NCBI GenBank assembly: GCA_004213175.1 | Contig: SHAT01000014.1 | Span: 1 to 41,681 of the forward strand | Source: Pseudomonadota bacterium | Lineage (GTDB): Bacteria; SAR324; NAC60-12 | DNA length: 41,681 bases | Direction: 5' to 3' | Shown: piece by piece, positions 1 through 8,450 of the stretch | Layout of the letters: each line of letters opens with the position of its first letter | Position numbering within the stretch: the stretch's first letter is position 1 | Translations under genes and position numbers: made by a program | The notes under the pieces: model-generated | Databases searched by the model: none | Told to the model about the DNA's origin: nothing | What the model saw: the letters and a program-made list of their open reading frames with translations, nothing else

Positions 1-429
1 GATATCAGGACTTTGATCGGCACCTTTATATCCTGAAACAACAGGAACTCCTGCTGTTTCCATCACAAGTTTGGCCTGATCTTTAGCACCCATTTGTTCG
101 ATTACTTCAACAGACGGACCAACAAAAATAATTCCGGCTTTTGAACAGCGTCGTGCAAATTCTGCATTTTCCGACAAAAATCCGTAACCCGGATGAATTG
201 ATTGAGCACCATGCTTTTTGGCCGCATCCAAAATATTTTCTATACGTAAATAAGACTCCGATGGTGGTGATTCTCCAATGAAGCAAGTTTCATCTGCAAG
301 TTGAACATGAAGAGCACTTTCATCAACGTCAGAATAAACAGCAACAGTCTGGATTCCCATTTTTCGGCAGGTTCGGATAATCCGGCAGGCGATTTCACCG
401 CGATTAGAAATTAATATTTTTTCAAACAT
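1..429 (-). CDS. Biotin carboxylase-type subunit of an acyl-CoA carboxylase (5' end only)
   Basis: The gene runs off the left edge; 143 N-terminal residues are visible from the ATG at 429. They form the start of a biotin carboxylase domain: SNRGEIACRII near residue 8 and HPGYGFLSENAEF near residue 78. This domain uses ATP to carboxylate biotin. In the family the full protein is either AccC (acetyl-CoA carboxylase, about 450 residues) or the longer alpha subunit of methylcrotonyl- or propionyl-CoA carboxylase, which also carries the biotinyl domain. The stretch AGVPVVSGYKGADQ near residue 124 resembles methylcrotonyl/propionyl-type subunits more than AccC, but the deciding C-terminus lies outside the window. 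No clear ribosome binding site is seen; a promoter-like pair lies about 80 bases upstream. Confidence 0.9.
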   Translation of the reverse strand, partial: MFEKILISNRGEIACRIIRTCRKMGIQTVAVYSDVDESALHVQLADETCFIGESPPSESYLRIENILDAAKKHGAQSIHPGYGFLSENAEFARRCSKAGIIFVGPSVEVIEQMGAKDQAKLVMETAGVPVVSGYKGADQSPDI

Positions 430-740
430 TTCTATTGCTTTAATTTAATATTGCTGAATCTTATTTTAATAATGTTGAACATGTAATTCCCCGCAATTTG
501 TGTAATTGATAATTATAATAAGAAATCTAAACTAAGTAAATTTCTTGCATTTGAAGTAAAAAAAACAATAAATCTTTCTCAATTCCTAGATTAAATAGCC
601 TACCAACCTGAATAAAAGCAGAAAAAGCACTTCTACTCCGTTCAAGTAACTTTTTATAGATCTAACTAAAAGGAATTGAACATATAGGAGTTTCTCACTA
701 CGGTCAAATGTGAGGTGAACTTATCAGTTTTAATAGAGCA
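430..740. other. Intergenic region between carboxylase gene and trmFO
   Basis: About 310 bases, AT-rich, with no convincing ORF, RNA gene or terminator hairpin. It holds one promoter-like pair for the carboxylase gene (512-540). The right part lies just downstream of the trmFO stop codon; no GC-rich hairpin with a T-run is visible there. Confidence 0.6.
512..540 (-). promoter_or_regulatory. Sigma70-like promoter for the carboxylase gene
   Basis: Read on the minus strand: -35 TTTACT (535-540), 17-base spacer, -10 TATAAT (512-517). Transcription would begin near 505, giving a leader of about 75 bases before the ATG at 429. Found by eye only; AT-rich DNA gives such matches by chance. Confidence 0.4.
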
Positions 741-2072
741 TTAAGTTTGATCCGCATATTGTGTGGCTTTTTTCAAAGCTCGTTCAGAATACCATATTTT
801 CCTTTCTGATTTGCTCATCTTTTTTTCTGGCGGGTTAAGCAGACCAAAATTCGCATTCATCGGCTGAAAAGTAGACGGTTCTGTTTCAGTGATATAACGT
901 ATCAATGCACCCATCATAGTGTCTGGGGAGGGTGGCCTTTCAATACGATTCTCTAGTGCCGCGGCAATTTGTCTCGCGGCCAGAATTCCCATTGCGGTGG
1001 ATTCCATGTAACCTTCAACACCTGTAATTTGTCCCGCAAAAAATACTTTGGGGTGTTTTTTTAGGTTTAACTGAGGATTTAACAGGTTGGGTCCATTCAA
1101 AAAAGTGTTGCGATGAACCGAACCGAGTCGAACGAACTCGGCATTTTCAAGACCGGGAATAAGTGCAAATACTTCCTTTTGCGCTGTCCATGTCATTTTA
1201 GTCTGGAAACCCACCAGATTGTAAAGAGTACCAACTGAATTTTCTTGCCGCAGTTGTACTACCGCATGGTATCGCTGCCCGGTTTGCGGATGTTCAAGGC
1301 CAACCGGTTTCATTGGACCGAAACGTAAAGTATCTGGACCACGCTCTACCATTACCTCAATAGGCAGACAACCTTCGAATGGACGGGTATCTTCAAACTG
1401 ATGCAGCTCAACTTTTTCCGACTGACTTACTGCATTTATAAAAGACTCATATTGAATGTAATTCATTGGACAATTTAAATAATCAGCCTTACCTTTTCCA
1501 TAACGTGATGCTCGGAAAGCAAGGCTCATGTCAACAGATTCTGCAGTCACAACTGGAGCAATCGCGTCATAAAATGACAAATATTGTGTCCCCAAAATAT
1601 CCTGGAGTGAAAAAGCTAACGCATCCGAAGTTAACGGTCCTGTGGCAAAGACAACGTGAGAATGATCGTCAATCAGTTTTGTAACATCTGTAACCTCCTC
1701 ATTACAAAAACTTATAAGTGGATGACCCTTTAACTGATCTGTTACTGATCTAGCAAATGGTTCTCTATCTATGGCAAGGGCTTGTCCGGCAGGCACAGAA
1801 AATGTCTCTCCGTATTTTAAAATCAGAGAATTATGCAGGGCCATTTCAGCTTTGAGTAAGCCGTGTGCATTTTCTAACGCACGACTTTTAAATGAATTAC
1901 TGCAAACCAGTTCAGCAAAATTTCCGGTCTTATGTGCTTGAGTCATACGTGACGGACGCATCTCGAACAACCGCACAAGGTGTCCACGCTCTGCCAATTG
2001 CCACGCTGCTTCTGAGCCAGCAAGGCCAGCCCCTACAATTGCAACTATTTTTTTTGTATTCATCTTTTGCAT
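741..2072 (-). CDS. trmFO: FADH2-dependent tRNA (uracil-5-)-methyltransferase TrmFO
   Basis: TrmFO makes 5-methyluridine at position 54 of the tRNA T-loop, using methylenetetrahydrofolate as carbon donor and FADH2 as reductant; it is cytoplasmic. The 443-residue length is normal for the family. The N-terminus has the FAD-binding motif IVGAGLAGSEAAWQLAERG; CSNSFKSRALENAHGLLK and the C-terminal ESTAMGILAARQIA stretch are also TrmFO hallmarks. Two starts are possible: ATG at 2072 or ATG at 2063 (protein beginning MNTKKIVAIVG), which sits right before the FAD motif; neither has a strong ribosome binding site. The gene stands alone, separated by more than 300 bases on both sides. TrmFO is the folate-dependent alternative to SAM-dependent TrmA. 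Confidence 0.95.
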   Translation of the reverse strand: MQKMNTKKIVAIVGAGLAGSEAAWQLAERGHLVRLFEMRPSRMTQAHKTGNFAELVCSNSFKSRALENAHGLLKAEMALHNSLILKYGETFSVPAGQALAIDREPFARSVTDQLKGHPLISFCNEEVTDVTKLIDDHSHVVFATGPLTSDALAFSLQDILGTQYLSFYDAIAPVVTAESVDMSLAFRASRYGKGKADYLNCPMNYIQYESFINAVSQSEKVELHQFEDTRPFEGCLPIEVMVERGPDTLRFGPMKPVGLEHPQTGQRYHAVVQLRQENSVGTLYNLVGFQTKMTWTAQKEVFALIPGLENAEFVRLGSVHRNTFLNGPNLLNPQLNLKKHPKVFFAGQITGVEGYMESTAMGILAARQIAAALENRIERPPSPDTMMGALIRYITETEPSTFQPMNANFGLLNPPEKKMSKSERKIWYSERALKKATQYADQT

Positions 2073-2543
2073 ATTTTTTACGCTAACTTTGCAAACGCGT
2101 TTTAATTTAAAATATTTGCTGAATGTTTTTAAAACTCAGACCAAATGCTAATGCTAATAGTTCAATTGGAAAGTCGAAAGTTCAAAATAATTCTCTTAGA
2201 ATAATAAAGAAATTCCAAAGAAAACAGCGACTCTGCATCGTTATATACCTCTAAGATTCGTTCCGGGGAAAAGTATTAAGAAAAAATCTATTGAATACTA
2301 GCCTCGCAAGTCATCGTGATGAAAGTAAAAAATTTGATGGGGATAAATAACTGAGTAGGGGCAATAATTATCGATCCAACAACCACGGTGAACCACCTCG
2401 CCACTCTATTGTTTCATTAGGTATCAGGATCATTGAATGAGGTTATAAAATAAATTCAAAAATATTATTTTTCAACAAAATAATTTATATTTACAAATGA
2501 AACCCAAAATAGCAGATAAATTTTTAGACCGTTCATGGAAGAC
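2073..2543. other. Intergenic region, no gene seen
   Basis: About 470 bases between the copper ATPase stop and the trmFO start, both on the minus strand. I find only very short ORFs, no tRNA-like T-loop and no clear terminator. Near 2469 there is an A/T-only inverted repeat (AAAAATA, one base, TATTTTT) that is too simple to interpret. The trmFO promoter presumably lies in the right half, but no good -35/-10 pair stands out. Confidence 0.5.
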
Positions 2544-4910
2544 TTAACAAGCAGGAATTTTATTTTTAGATTCAACAGCTGGCCATTCATCAGATTTAGA
2601 ATTTGTAATTTTACGTGAAGAGTTCCATACCACCAGAAAACTACTTGAGGCCATTGCAAGAGCTGCTAAAAGAGGATTGAGTAATCCGCTAAGAGCTAAC
2701 GGTATAGCGATAGCGTTATACAAGAAAGCCCAACCAATATTTTGGCGTATTCTTCTGCGGGTTATTTCGATCAATTCAAAAGCAATGAAAACCTGATCCA
2801 GGCTCCCCCTAGGAATTACTACGTCAGCTGCCTCTGCGGCTAGTGAAGTTGGCACACCAAAAGCAATACCCAAATCTGCTTCTGCTATGGCTGGAGCGTC
2901 ATTATTACCATCACCAATCATTACCACATTACCTTTTGATTTGTACTGACGAATGACAGCGGCTTTAGCTTCCGGCGGTACTCCTAGGTATAATTCATCT
3001 ACTTGGTCCTCATAACCACTTTGATGTTCTGCACCGGAAAGTAAAACAACATTTTTGTCGTGTCTTAAGCGATTAACAAATTCTGCCCACTCAGGCCGAC
3101 GTTGGTCACTTGTTATAATAGCACCGAATATCGAACCATCCCAGCCAACATATGAGATTACCTCCTCCGCTCCCTTTATATTTTTGGGCTCTAACTCACC
3201 TTTAATATCAACTTTCCAGTTAAGTTGAGAAAATAAAGACTTGCTGCCAACTGCGACCCTATGTCCATCCACAGTAGCTTCTGCACCTTTTCCAGGGTGT
3301 ACAATAAAATCTACAGCAGTTCTACTTGAATCCATTTGCGCAATCGCTTTAGCAATAGGATGAGAAGAAAACCTTTCAACCGCGGCAGCATATTCAATTA
3401 CTTCATTATCTCCAACAATATTTTCTATGCCCATTTGAGCTGTGGTTAATGTTCCTGTTTTATCAATTGCTACAGTATCATACTTGGGTGGTTTTTCAAA
3501 AATATCAGCACTGGAAAAAATGATCCCATTTCGTAATGCACTGCTGATTGCATTTGCTGTTGTAAGTGGAACAGCCAACCCGAAAGTACAGGGGCATGAA
3601 ACTATAAGTGTCGCCAAACCAGCCAATAATGCAGAACTTGGTTGAGTACCAATCCACAACATCCATCCAGTGACCAAAAATGAGATACTAAGAACTAATG
3701 GAACAAATATTCTAGCCATCCTGTCAGCAATTCCCAAAGCCCCAAGCGTTGAACTCTGAACACTCCAAAGTACGCGGGCAAGATTTTTCATCTGGCTTTC
3801 AACACTATGTCCAACTTCAATTTCAAGATTACCTTCGACAATAAGAGTTCCACCAAACACAGAATCTCCCGTTTTTCGAATAACAGGGAATGGCTCTCCT
3901 GTCATAATTGACTCATCAATAGCCCCTTCTCCAGAAATGATTTTTCCATCAACTGGAACGTGATCATTTTCTCTTACAATAAGGATATCTCCAGATTCAA
4001 TTTCATCAGGAGTCAGAGATATAACCTCCCCATTTCTTACAACTTTTGTTGATGGAGCCCAGCTTTCTATGATTTTGCTTAATTCAAGAGTGGCATTGTT
4101 TTTTGCCTCTCTCTCATAATAACGGCCAACTGTAACCACTGCGACTATCACTGCAGATACATCAAAATATAAATCTAGCTTTCCTGTCATAATTTGACCA
4201 AAGCTATAACCATATGCAGCCAAAATAGCAATAGTCAACAAATTATCCATGTTCAGGATGCCTGTACGAATTCCTATCCAGGCACCACGCAATATAGGGA
4301 ATCCAACAACAAAAATTACGATCGTAGTAAAACCAAACATAACTTTTGGAACTACTTTAAATGCAAGCCAACTAACTGGTTCTAATTCTTCTAAAGAAAC
4401 CAATCCAAGATCAACCGGATAGAAAAATGCGACATTGAGCATCATTACCATACCGGCAAGTCCTACTGAAAGAACAAACCTGAGTAAATCCAGATTTTCA
4501 TTTTTTGCTGATAATTTATCAGTATGAAAGTGGGCCCGGTAACCTGAAAGACTTAATACTTCCGGCAATTTAGATTTGTCTATAATTTCAGAATCATAAA
4601 CAACTTTTGCTGTTGAAGTAGCATAACTTGTTGTAACAGAATGTATACCTTCGAGTTTTTCTGCGCTATGTCTAATCAGAATTTCGCAGGAAGAACAGTG
4701 CATCCCCTCAATCCTGAGAAATGCCTCACTACCTGTTAGCTGTTGTGTGGTTTGTTTTGGAGTGGGTAGTGGCTTATTGCCACTTAAAATTTCCTTGCCA
4801 AATGAACTGAAGACTGCCCCGCACCCATGACAGCAGAACTCATGGCCATTTTTAATAATTGGAGGAATGGGCGTTGGTAGGCCACATAGTTCACATTCCA
4901 TTACGCCCAT
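2544..4910 (-). CDS. ccoI: Copper-translocating P1B-type ATPase, CcoI/FixI type
   Basis: Inner-membrane P-type ATPase of 788 residues. Order of parts: a Cys-rich N-terminal metal-binding domain (C6, C9, C26, C27, C30) typical of CcoI/FixI, an HMA domain with GMHCSSC (C72, C75), membrane segments from about residue 143, the actuator TGEP loop (337-340), the CPC transport motif (439-441), the phosphorylated Asp in DKTGTLT (D483), SSHPIAKA in the nucleotide domain and the hinge GDGNNDAPA. CcoI-type pumps export Cu+ for assembly of the copper centre of heme-copper oxidases rather than for detoxification. The gene starts 27 bases after the stop of the heme-copper subunit I gene and is probably in its operon, so copper delivery to this enzyme is the likely role. 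Starts at residues 1 and 4 are both possible. No ccoG, ccoH or ccoS is visible nearby. Confidence 0.88.
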   Translation of the reverse strand: MGVMECELCGLPTPIPPIIKNGHEFCCHGCGAVFSSFGKEILSGNKPLPTPKQTTQQLTGSEAFLRIEGMHCSSCEILIRHSAEKLEGIHSVTTSYATSTAKVVYDSEIIDKSKLPEVLSLSGYRAHFHTDKLSAKNENLDLLRFVLSVGLAGMVMMLNVAFFYPVDLGLVSLEELEPVSWLAFKVVPKVMFGFTTIVIFVVGFPILRGAWIGIRTGILNMDNLLTIAILAAYGYSFGQIMTGKLDLYFDVSAVIVAVVTVGRYYEREAKNNATLELSKIIESWAPSTKVVRNGEVISLTPDEIESGDILIVRENDHVPVDGKIISGEGAIDESIMTGEPFPVIRKTGDSVFGGTLIVEGNLEIEVGHSVESQMKNLARVLWSVQSSTLGALGIADRMARIFVPLVLSISFLVTGWMLWIGTQPSSALLAGLATLIVSCPCTFGLAVPLTTANAISSALRNGIIFSSADIFEKPPKYDTVAIDKTGTLTTAQMGIENIVGDNEVIEYAAAVERFSSHPIAKAIAQMDSSRTAVDFIVHPGKGAEATVDGHRVAVGSKSLFSQLNWKVDIKGELEPKNIKGAEEVISYVGWDGSIFGAIITSDQRRPEWAEFVNRLRHDKNVVLLSGAEHQSGYEDQVDELYLGVPPEAKAAVIRQYKSKGNVVMIGDGNNDAPAIAEADLGIAFGVPTSLAAEAADVVIPRGSLDQVFIAFELIEITRRRIRQNIGWAFLYNAIAIPLALSGLLNPLLAALAMASSSFLVVWNSSRKITNSKSDEWPAVESKNKIPAC

Positions 4911-4937
4911 TCAAAGATAAGCCGCAGTCTAAGAAAC

Positions 4938-6449
4938 CTAAGTTGTGATTTCCCTTGACTTACTAAGTGTCACGAAAAACATTGAAATACCGTAGGATAG
5001 GATAAGACCAAATATTAAAATGAATACTCCAATACCCATGTATCCGCTCTCAACCCAATTTGATATTCGTCTTGGAATGCCCATGGCTCCACCTGCCATA
5101 AAGGTGTACATCATTCCAACTCCACCTATAAAGTACATCCTATAAGATTGTCTGCATTTATCTGCATCGGGATTCCGGTTTGTTAAAACAGGGTAATGGT
5201 GATATAAAACACCCATCCACATAAGACTCATGGCAAGCAGGACTGTCATTGCATGACCACCGACCCACAATGTCCCGTGCAGGTGATAGGACATTGCTAC
5301 ATTCCCAATAATCATTGCAGTTACACCGTCCAAACAATATATAACAAAACCTGCCAATATCATCATCACACCTGGTTCTGGCCTCAGACCATGTTTCCAG
5401 ATCGTGGCTAGTATGGTGAATATAGTAAATGCACCACCAATGCCGGTTCCCCAACTCATAACGTTTCCATGGAATGAAAACGTTGATGGAAGGGCTGGAA
5501 ACATTGTGTAGAAATGGTGAAAGAAAGAAGTCACTGAAGTTATGAGCAATATCCATAAAGCTGCATTTGCAAGCTTATCGCTGTAGAGTTTTCTAGTTCC
5601 ATCTGCTAAGTAAAGAGGAAGTGTACCATATACAGCACTAACAATCATAATGGCCATAGATTCCATCAGATTATGAGCAAATATATAAAAAACAAATTGA
5701 AAAACTACCGGTGTAACTGCCCACCCAATCCAGGCTGCAGGAAAAATACCGTACAGGTAAAGTAGTACAGAGGAGGCAGTAACTATCAAAGGTAGTCCTG
5801 ATACTAAAAGAACAAGCACCGCAATCAACATTCCTAACATTCCAGGATCATTCAGGGTCCGTGGAGACAATTCTAGTTCATCATGCTTTTTACCCCAAAA
5901 TATCATCTGTAAGATTTGAATGGGATACAAAATAATCATGGAAACTAGAATCAAAGCAATGCCCGTGAAACCAAGAACAACTGACCACATTGGCCACACC
6001 CCCATCTGTGCGCCAACAACTGGAAGAGGGAACATCACAGTATATGTGATCTTGAATCCGGCTAATACAGAAAGTGTAAATAAGAGTCCCCCTATATTCA
6101 TGAAAATATAATACAAAACAACTAGTGGACCATCAGCTTTTTTCCCCATACAGGCACCAGCCCTGTGCAAACTAACCCCAACCATCAATGAAAATGCAAA
6201 CGGGAAAGTCATTGCTGCACCGTGAAGAGTCAGGGCAGTGTAAAATTCAAATAAAAATATATTTAGACCAAAATACTGAATGATCGGCATAGAAACACCA
6301 AGTAACAAGGCTATGGCCAACCAAACAAAAGAAGTCATTATGATTAAAGACGGCCATGCATTTATGGATGCAAGATCGTCATTTCCATTTACCTTAAACA
6401 TTTTCCCTAGAACAGGGGTACCTTGAATCATTTTAGCGGCAGTAGACAT
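4938..6449 (-). CDS. Divergent heme-copper subunit I, nitric-oxide-reductase-like (sNOR/NorY candidate)
   Basis: A 503-residue, about 12-helix protein of the heme-copper oxidase superfamily. Visible ligands: His76 (TLHG, low-spin heme), His259 and His311-His312 (second metal) and His399 in LWVGGHAM (high-spin heme). Two positions are abnormal for an oxidase. The residue four after His259 is Glu263 (AHNLMES), where oxidases have the Tyr of HPxVY that cross-links to His; NO reductases have Glu there. Position 401 is Met, where B-type oxidases and NO reductases have the second low-spin heme His. Overall the LWVGGH region resembles the B-type (ba3) LWVPGHFH. I infer an enzyme reducing NO to N2O, of the CuA-containing sNOR class, but an unusual oxidase is not excluded. 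The start follows AGGAG at good spacing. Subunit II lies 118 bases upstream, the copper ATPase 27 bases downstream. Confidence 0.78.
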   Translation of the reverse strand: MSTAAKMIQGTPVLGKMFKVNGNDDLASINAWPSLIIMTSFVWLAIALLLGVSMPIIQYFGLNIFLFEFYTALTLHGAAMTFPFAFSLMVGVSLHRAGACMGKKADGPLVVLYYIFMNIGGLLFTLSVLAGFKITYTVMFPLPVVGAQMGVWPMWSVVLGFTGIALILVSMIILYPIQILQMIFWGKKHDELELSPRTLNDPGMLGMLIAVLVLLVSGLPLIVTASSVLLYLYGIFPAAWIGWAVTPVVFQFVFYIFAHNLMESMAIMIVSAVYGTLPLYLADGTRKLYSDKLANAALWILLITSVTSFFHHFYTMFPALPSTFSFHGNVMSWGTGIGGAFTIFTILATIWKHGLRPEPGVMMILAGFVIYCLDGVTAMIIGNVAMSYHLHGTLWVGGHAMTVLLAMSLMWMGVLYHHYPVLTNRNPDADKCRQSYRMYFIGGVGMMYTFMAGGAMGIPRRISNWVESGYMGIGVFILIFGLILSYGISMFFVTLSKSREITT

Positions 6450-6567
6450 GTTAGAACTCCTATGATTATAACCGATTTAAGTTAGTGATCATCACCCCAA
6501 AAAGAAGTAAGGATACACATATCATTTAACAAAGAATAATGAAATTAATTCACGCTTTTACAAAACG

Positions 6568-7125
6568 CTACCTTACAACCAAAAGGTCCTGCATCGCATG
6601 GTGTACAATCCCACAGTATTCTAGGCAACGAACCTTATATTCACCAGGCTCTTCGAAAGTATGAACCAAAGTTGTTGGTGATTCCATTCCAGGCATCAGC
6701 ATCATCGTAAAGACTATCCTCCCATCGGGATGGTACACAGAAAAACCATGTACAGTATCACCACTTTTCGCAGAAAATTTCACTGGTACCCCTACCTCAA
6801 CCTCTCTGGAACTCATATCGTAGTACCAAGATTTAGCTGTTATATCTACTTCTTGGAAAGGTGTTCCGCTTTTTGTCAATGCTGCAGTCGATACCGGAGG
6901 CATGTAGACAACACTTAGGACATTAACAAGTATAAACAGTACAGCTACAGTGCTTATCCACATTATCTCAATTTTGGGATATTTTTCTGGAGCAGTCCCA
7001 CTAGGGCCAGTATTTACAAATGCTTTTTTGTAGACAATTCTACAGAAGAAAATAAGAAAAGGAATATGAAAGAAGAGCAAGACTACAAAAGCTCCCCAAC
7101 CATCTTCGTATATGAAATCACGCAT
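6568..7125 (-). CDS. Short CuA-containing subunit II partner of the NOR-like enzyme
   Basis: A 185-residue membrane-anchored cupredoxin. Two hydrophobic segments (about 12-32 and 52-75) are followed by a periplasmic beta-rich domain with a full CuA ligand set: His126 (VHGFSVY), Cys167, Glu169, Cys171, His175 and Met178 in the C-x3-C-x3-H-x2-M pattern. CuA takes electrons from cytochrome c or a cupredoxin and passes them to subunit I. The protein is shorter than A-type CoxB (259 residues at 21939 in this window) and closer in size to B-type subunit II, matching its partner. It is the first gene of the minus-strand operon; the start has GAGGGAAGAAT just upstream. In sNOR (NorSY) systems the CuA protein is NorS; I use that only as an analogy. 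Confidence 0.82.
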   Translation of the reverse strand: MRDFIYEDGWGAFVVLLFFHIPFLIFFCRIVYKKAFVNTGPSGTAPEKYPKIEIMWISTVAVLFILVNVLSVVYMPPVSTAALTKSGTPFQEVDITAKSWYYDMSSREVEVGVPVKFSAKSGDTVHGFSVYHPDGRIVFTMMLMPGMESPTTLVHTFEEPGEYKVRCLEYCGIVHHAMQDLLVVR

Positions 7126-7593
7126 ATTCTTCCCTCATTAAAAAAATTGTTATGACTGTTTAATATATAATCTTAAGCTTTAAGACTTAAAAAAGACTTA
7201 AAATCATATATGTAAATCCAAAATTAATCTATATTTCAGTATATTAAGATAATCAGATTAATATGGAACCAAGTAACACTAATGATTAATGGAATACTTG
7301 TCAAGCATTAAATATAAAAAAAAAATTACATAATTCTTGCCTTCCTAATAGGAAATATTTGTCTTTAGAATTTAATTAAAGCATACTCTTTACCTAATCA
7401 AATGAATAGGCAGATTAATTCTTAATAAAATAATTCTAAAATTAGAATCATATTTTCACGAACAGCATCACCTTCTGAACCGGCAAGAACGCTGGAAGCT
7501 AATGGGGGTATAAATAAGAGTTGTTTTTTCCTCGAAACTTTTTGGCTACTCAAAATTATGATTACATGTGGAATCTAAATCCAATAATAACAA
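7126..7593. other. Divergent intergenic region between the NOR-like operon and the TauE/SafE-like gene
   Basis: About 470 bases, very AT-rich, holding the promoters of two divergent units. It contains a tandem 11-base repeat (7182-7203) close to the NOR-like operon. Around 7455-7520 there is a less AT-rich patch with a possible small stem (CCGGC, six-base loop AAGAAC, GCTGG, with one G-T pair). No ORF of note and no clean FNR/NnrR-type site were found. Confidence 0.5.
7182..7203. repeat. Tandem 11-bp repeat upstream of the NOR-like operon
   Basis: AAGACTTAAAA occurs twice back to back (7182-7192 and 7193-7203), with related CTTAAG and CTTTAAG pieces just to the left (7172-7184). The copies lie about 57-78 bases upstream of the subunit II start and are spaced one helical turn apart, as expected for a paired protein-binding site. 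Function is inferred only. Confidence 0.6.
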
Positions 7594-8277
7594 ATGTTTG
7601 AAGAGTCACTCTATTTTTCAGCTTTTTTAATAGGACTATTTGGTGGAACACATTGTGCTGGGATGTGTGGTGGTATCATCTCAGGATTGACACTTGGAAT
7701 ATCAGAAGAGAATCGTCGCAAAAATTTACTCTCTTTTTCACTACTTTACAATTTAGGTAGAATTATTAGTTACTCTGTAGCAGGCGCTATGGCAGCAAGC
7801 TTAGCTGCCGTTTCGGATAATTATGGGTTTGGAATTGAAGTACGAAAAATATTAACTCTCATCGCTGCTACAGTAATGATTTTTCTGGGTCTTTATCTTA
7901 CAGGTTGGTGGACAACTGTTATTCTTAAATTTGAAAAAATTGGATCATTTTTGTGGCAAAGAATCGAACCTTATGCCAAAAGATACATCCCCATCCGTTC
8001 CCATGGCCATGCTTTAATTGCAGGTCTACTCTGGGGCTGGCTTCCATGCGGGCTTGTATATTCTACATTGTTTTTAGCAATGACAGGAAAGAGTGTTTCT
8101 CAAGGAGTTTTGATCATGGTCAGCTTTGGAATTGGGACTCTTCCTACTCTCCTCACTATTGGATACTTCTCTGGTTCGTTGATAGCTCAACTTCAAAAGA
8201 AGTGGATAAGAACATTTGCCGGTATTATGATTATTGGCTTTGGAATTTTACAATTCAAGATTCATTTTTTCTCTTGA
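7594..8277 (+). CDS. TauE/SafE-like (COG2836) membrane protein, probable copper/oxidase maturation factor
   Basis: A 227-residue protein with about six membrane helices in two related halves. The first helix carries GGTHCAGMCGG (His20, Cys21, Met24, Cys25) and the second half has LPCGLVY (Cys151). These thiol, thioether and imidazole residues inside helices are typical of the COG2836 'sulfite exporter TauE/SafE family' and suggest metal handling. Members often sit next to cbb3 oxidase maturation genes (ccoGHIS). Here it is divergent from the NOR-like operon that contains the CcoI-type ATPase, so a role in copper supply to that enzyme is a reasonable inference; sulfite export is a less likely alternative. 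No strong ribosome binding site is visible before the ATG. Confidence 0.8.
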   Translation: MFEESLYFSAFLIGLFGGTHCAGMCGGIISGLTLGISEENRRKNLLSFSLLYNLGRIISYSVAGAMAASLAAVSDNYGFGIEVRKILTLIAATVMIFLGLYLTGWWTTVILKFEKIGSFLWQRIEPYAKRYIPIRSHGHALIAGLLWGWLPCGLVYSTLFLAMTGKSVSQGVLIMVSFGIGTLPTLLTIGYFSGSLIAQLQKKWIRTFAGIMIIGFGILQFKIHFFS

Positions 8278-8450
8278 AAAAATATATTGTATGAAAGACT
8301 TTTAGTCAACCTCATTTGAAACTGATTTGTATTATGGTTGGATAGTCTATATTTGACTGATTGTTATGGTTGTAATTTTGAAGTTAAAAATCGAAAGTTA
8401 TTTTAGGCTTAGTTTCTTTTATGAATATACAAAAACAATGAAAATGAGTT

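Noticed and set aside
2073-2543. tRNA or small RNA gene in the long gap
   Set aside because: No GTTCRANNC-type T-loop with flanking stems and no terminator were found on either strand.
5158-5556. 132-residue antisense-frame ORF inside heme-copper subunit I
   Set aside because: It is a shadow frame of a membrane protein gene with no ribosome binding site or family resemblance; likewise many other frames inside real genes (for example 15776-16201, 18869-19261, 39638-40048).
6568-7125. cbb3-type or ordinary aa3 cytochrome oxidase call for the 4938-7125 pair
   Set aside because: There is no CcoO/CcoP-like heme c protein, and the active-site Tyr is replaced by Glu, so a plain oxidase annotation would be misleading. 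A CuA subunit also rules out cbb3.
7300-7320. FNR/CRP-like site (TTGTCAAG...) upstream of the TauE/SafE-like gene
   Set aside because: Only one half matches; the rest is AT-rich background.
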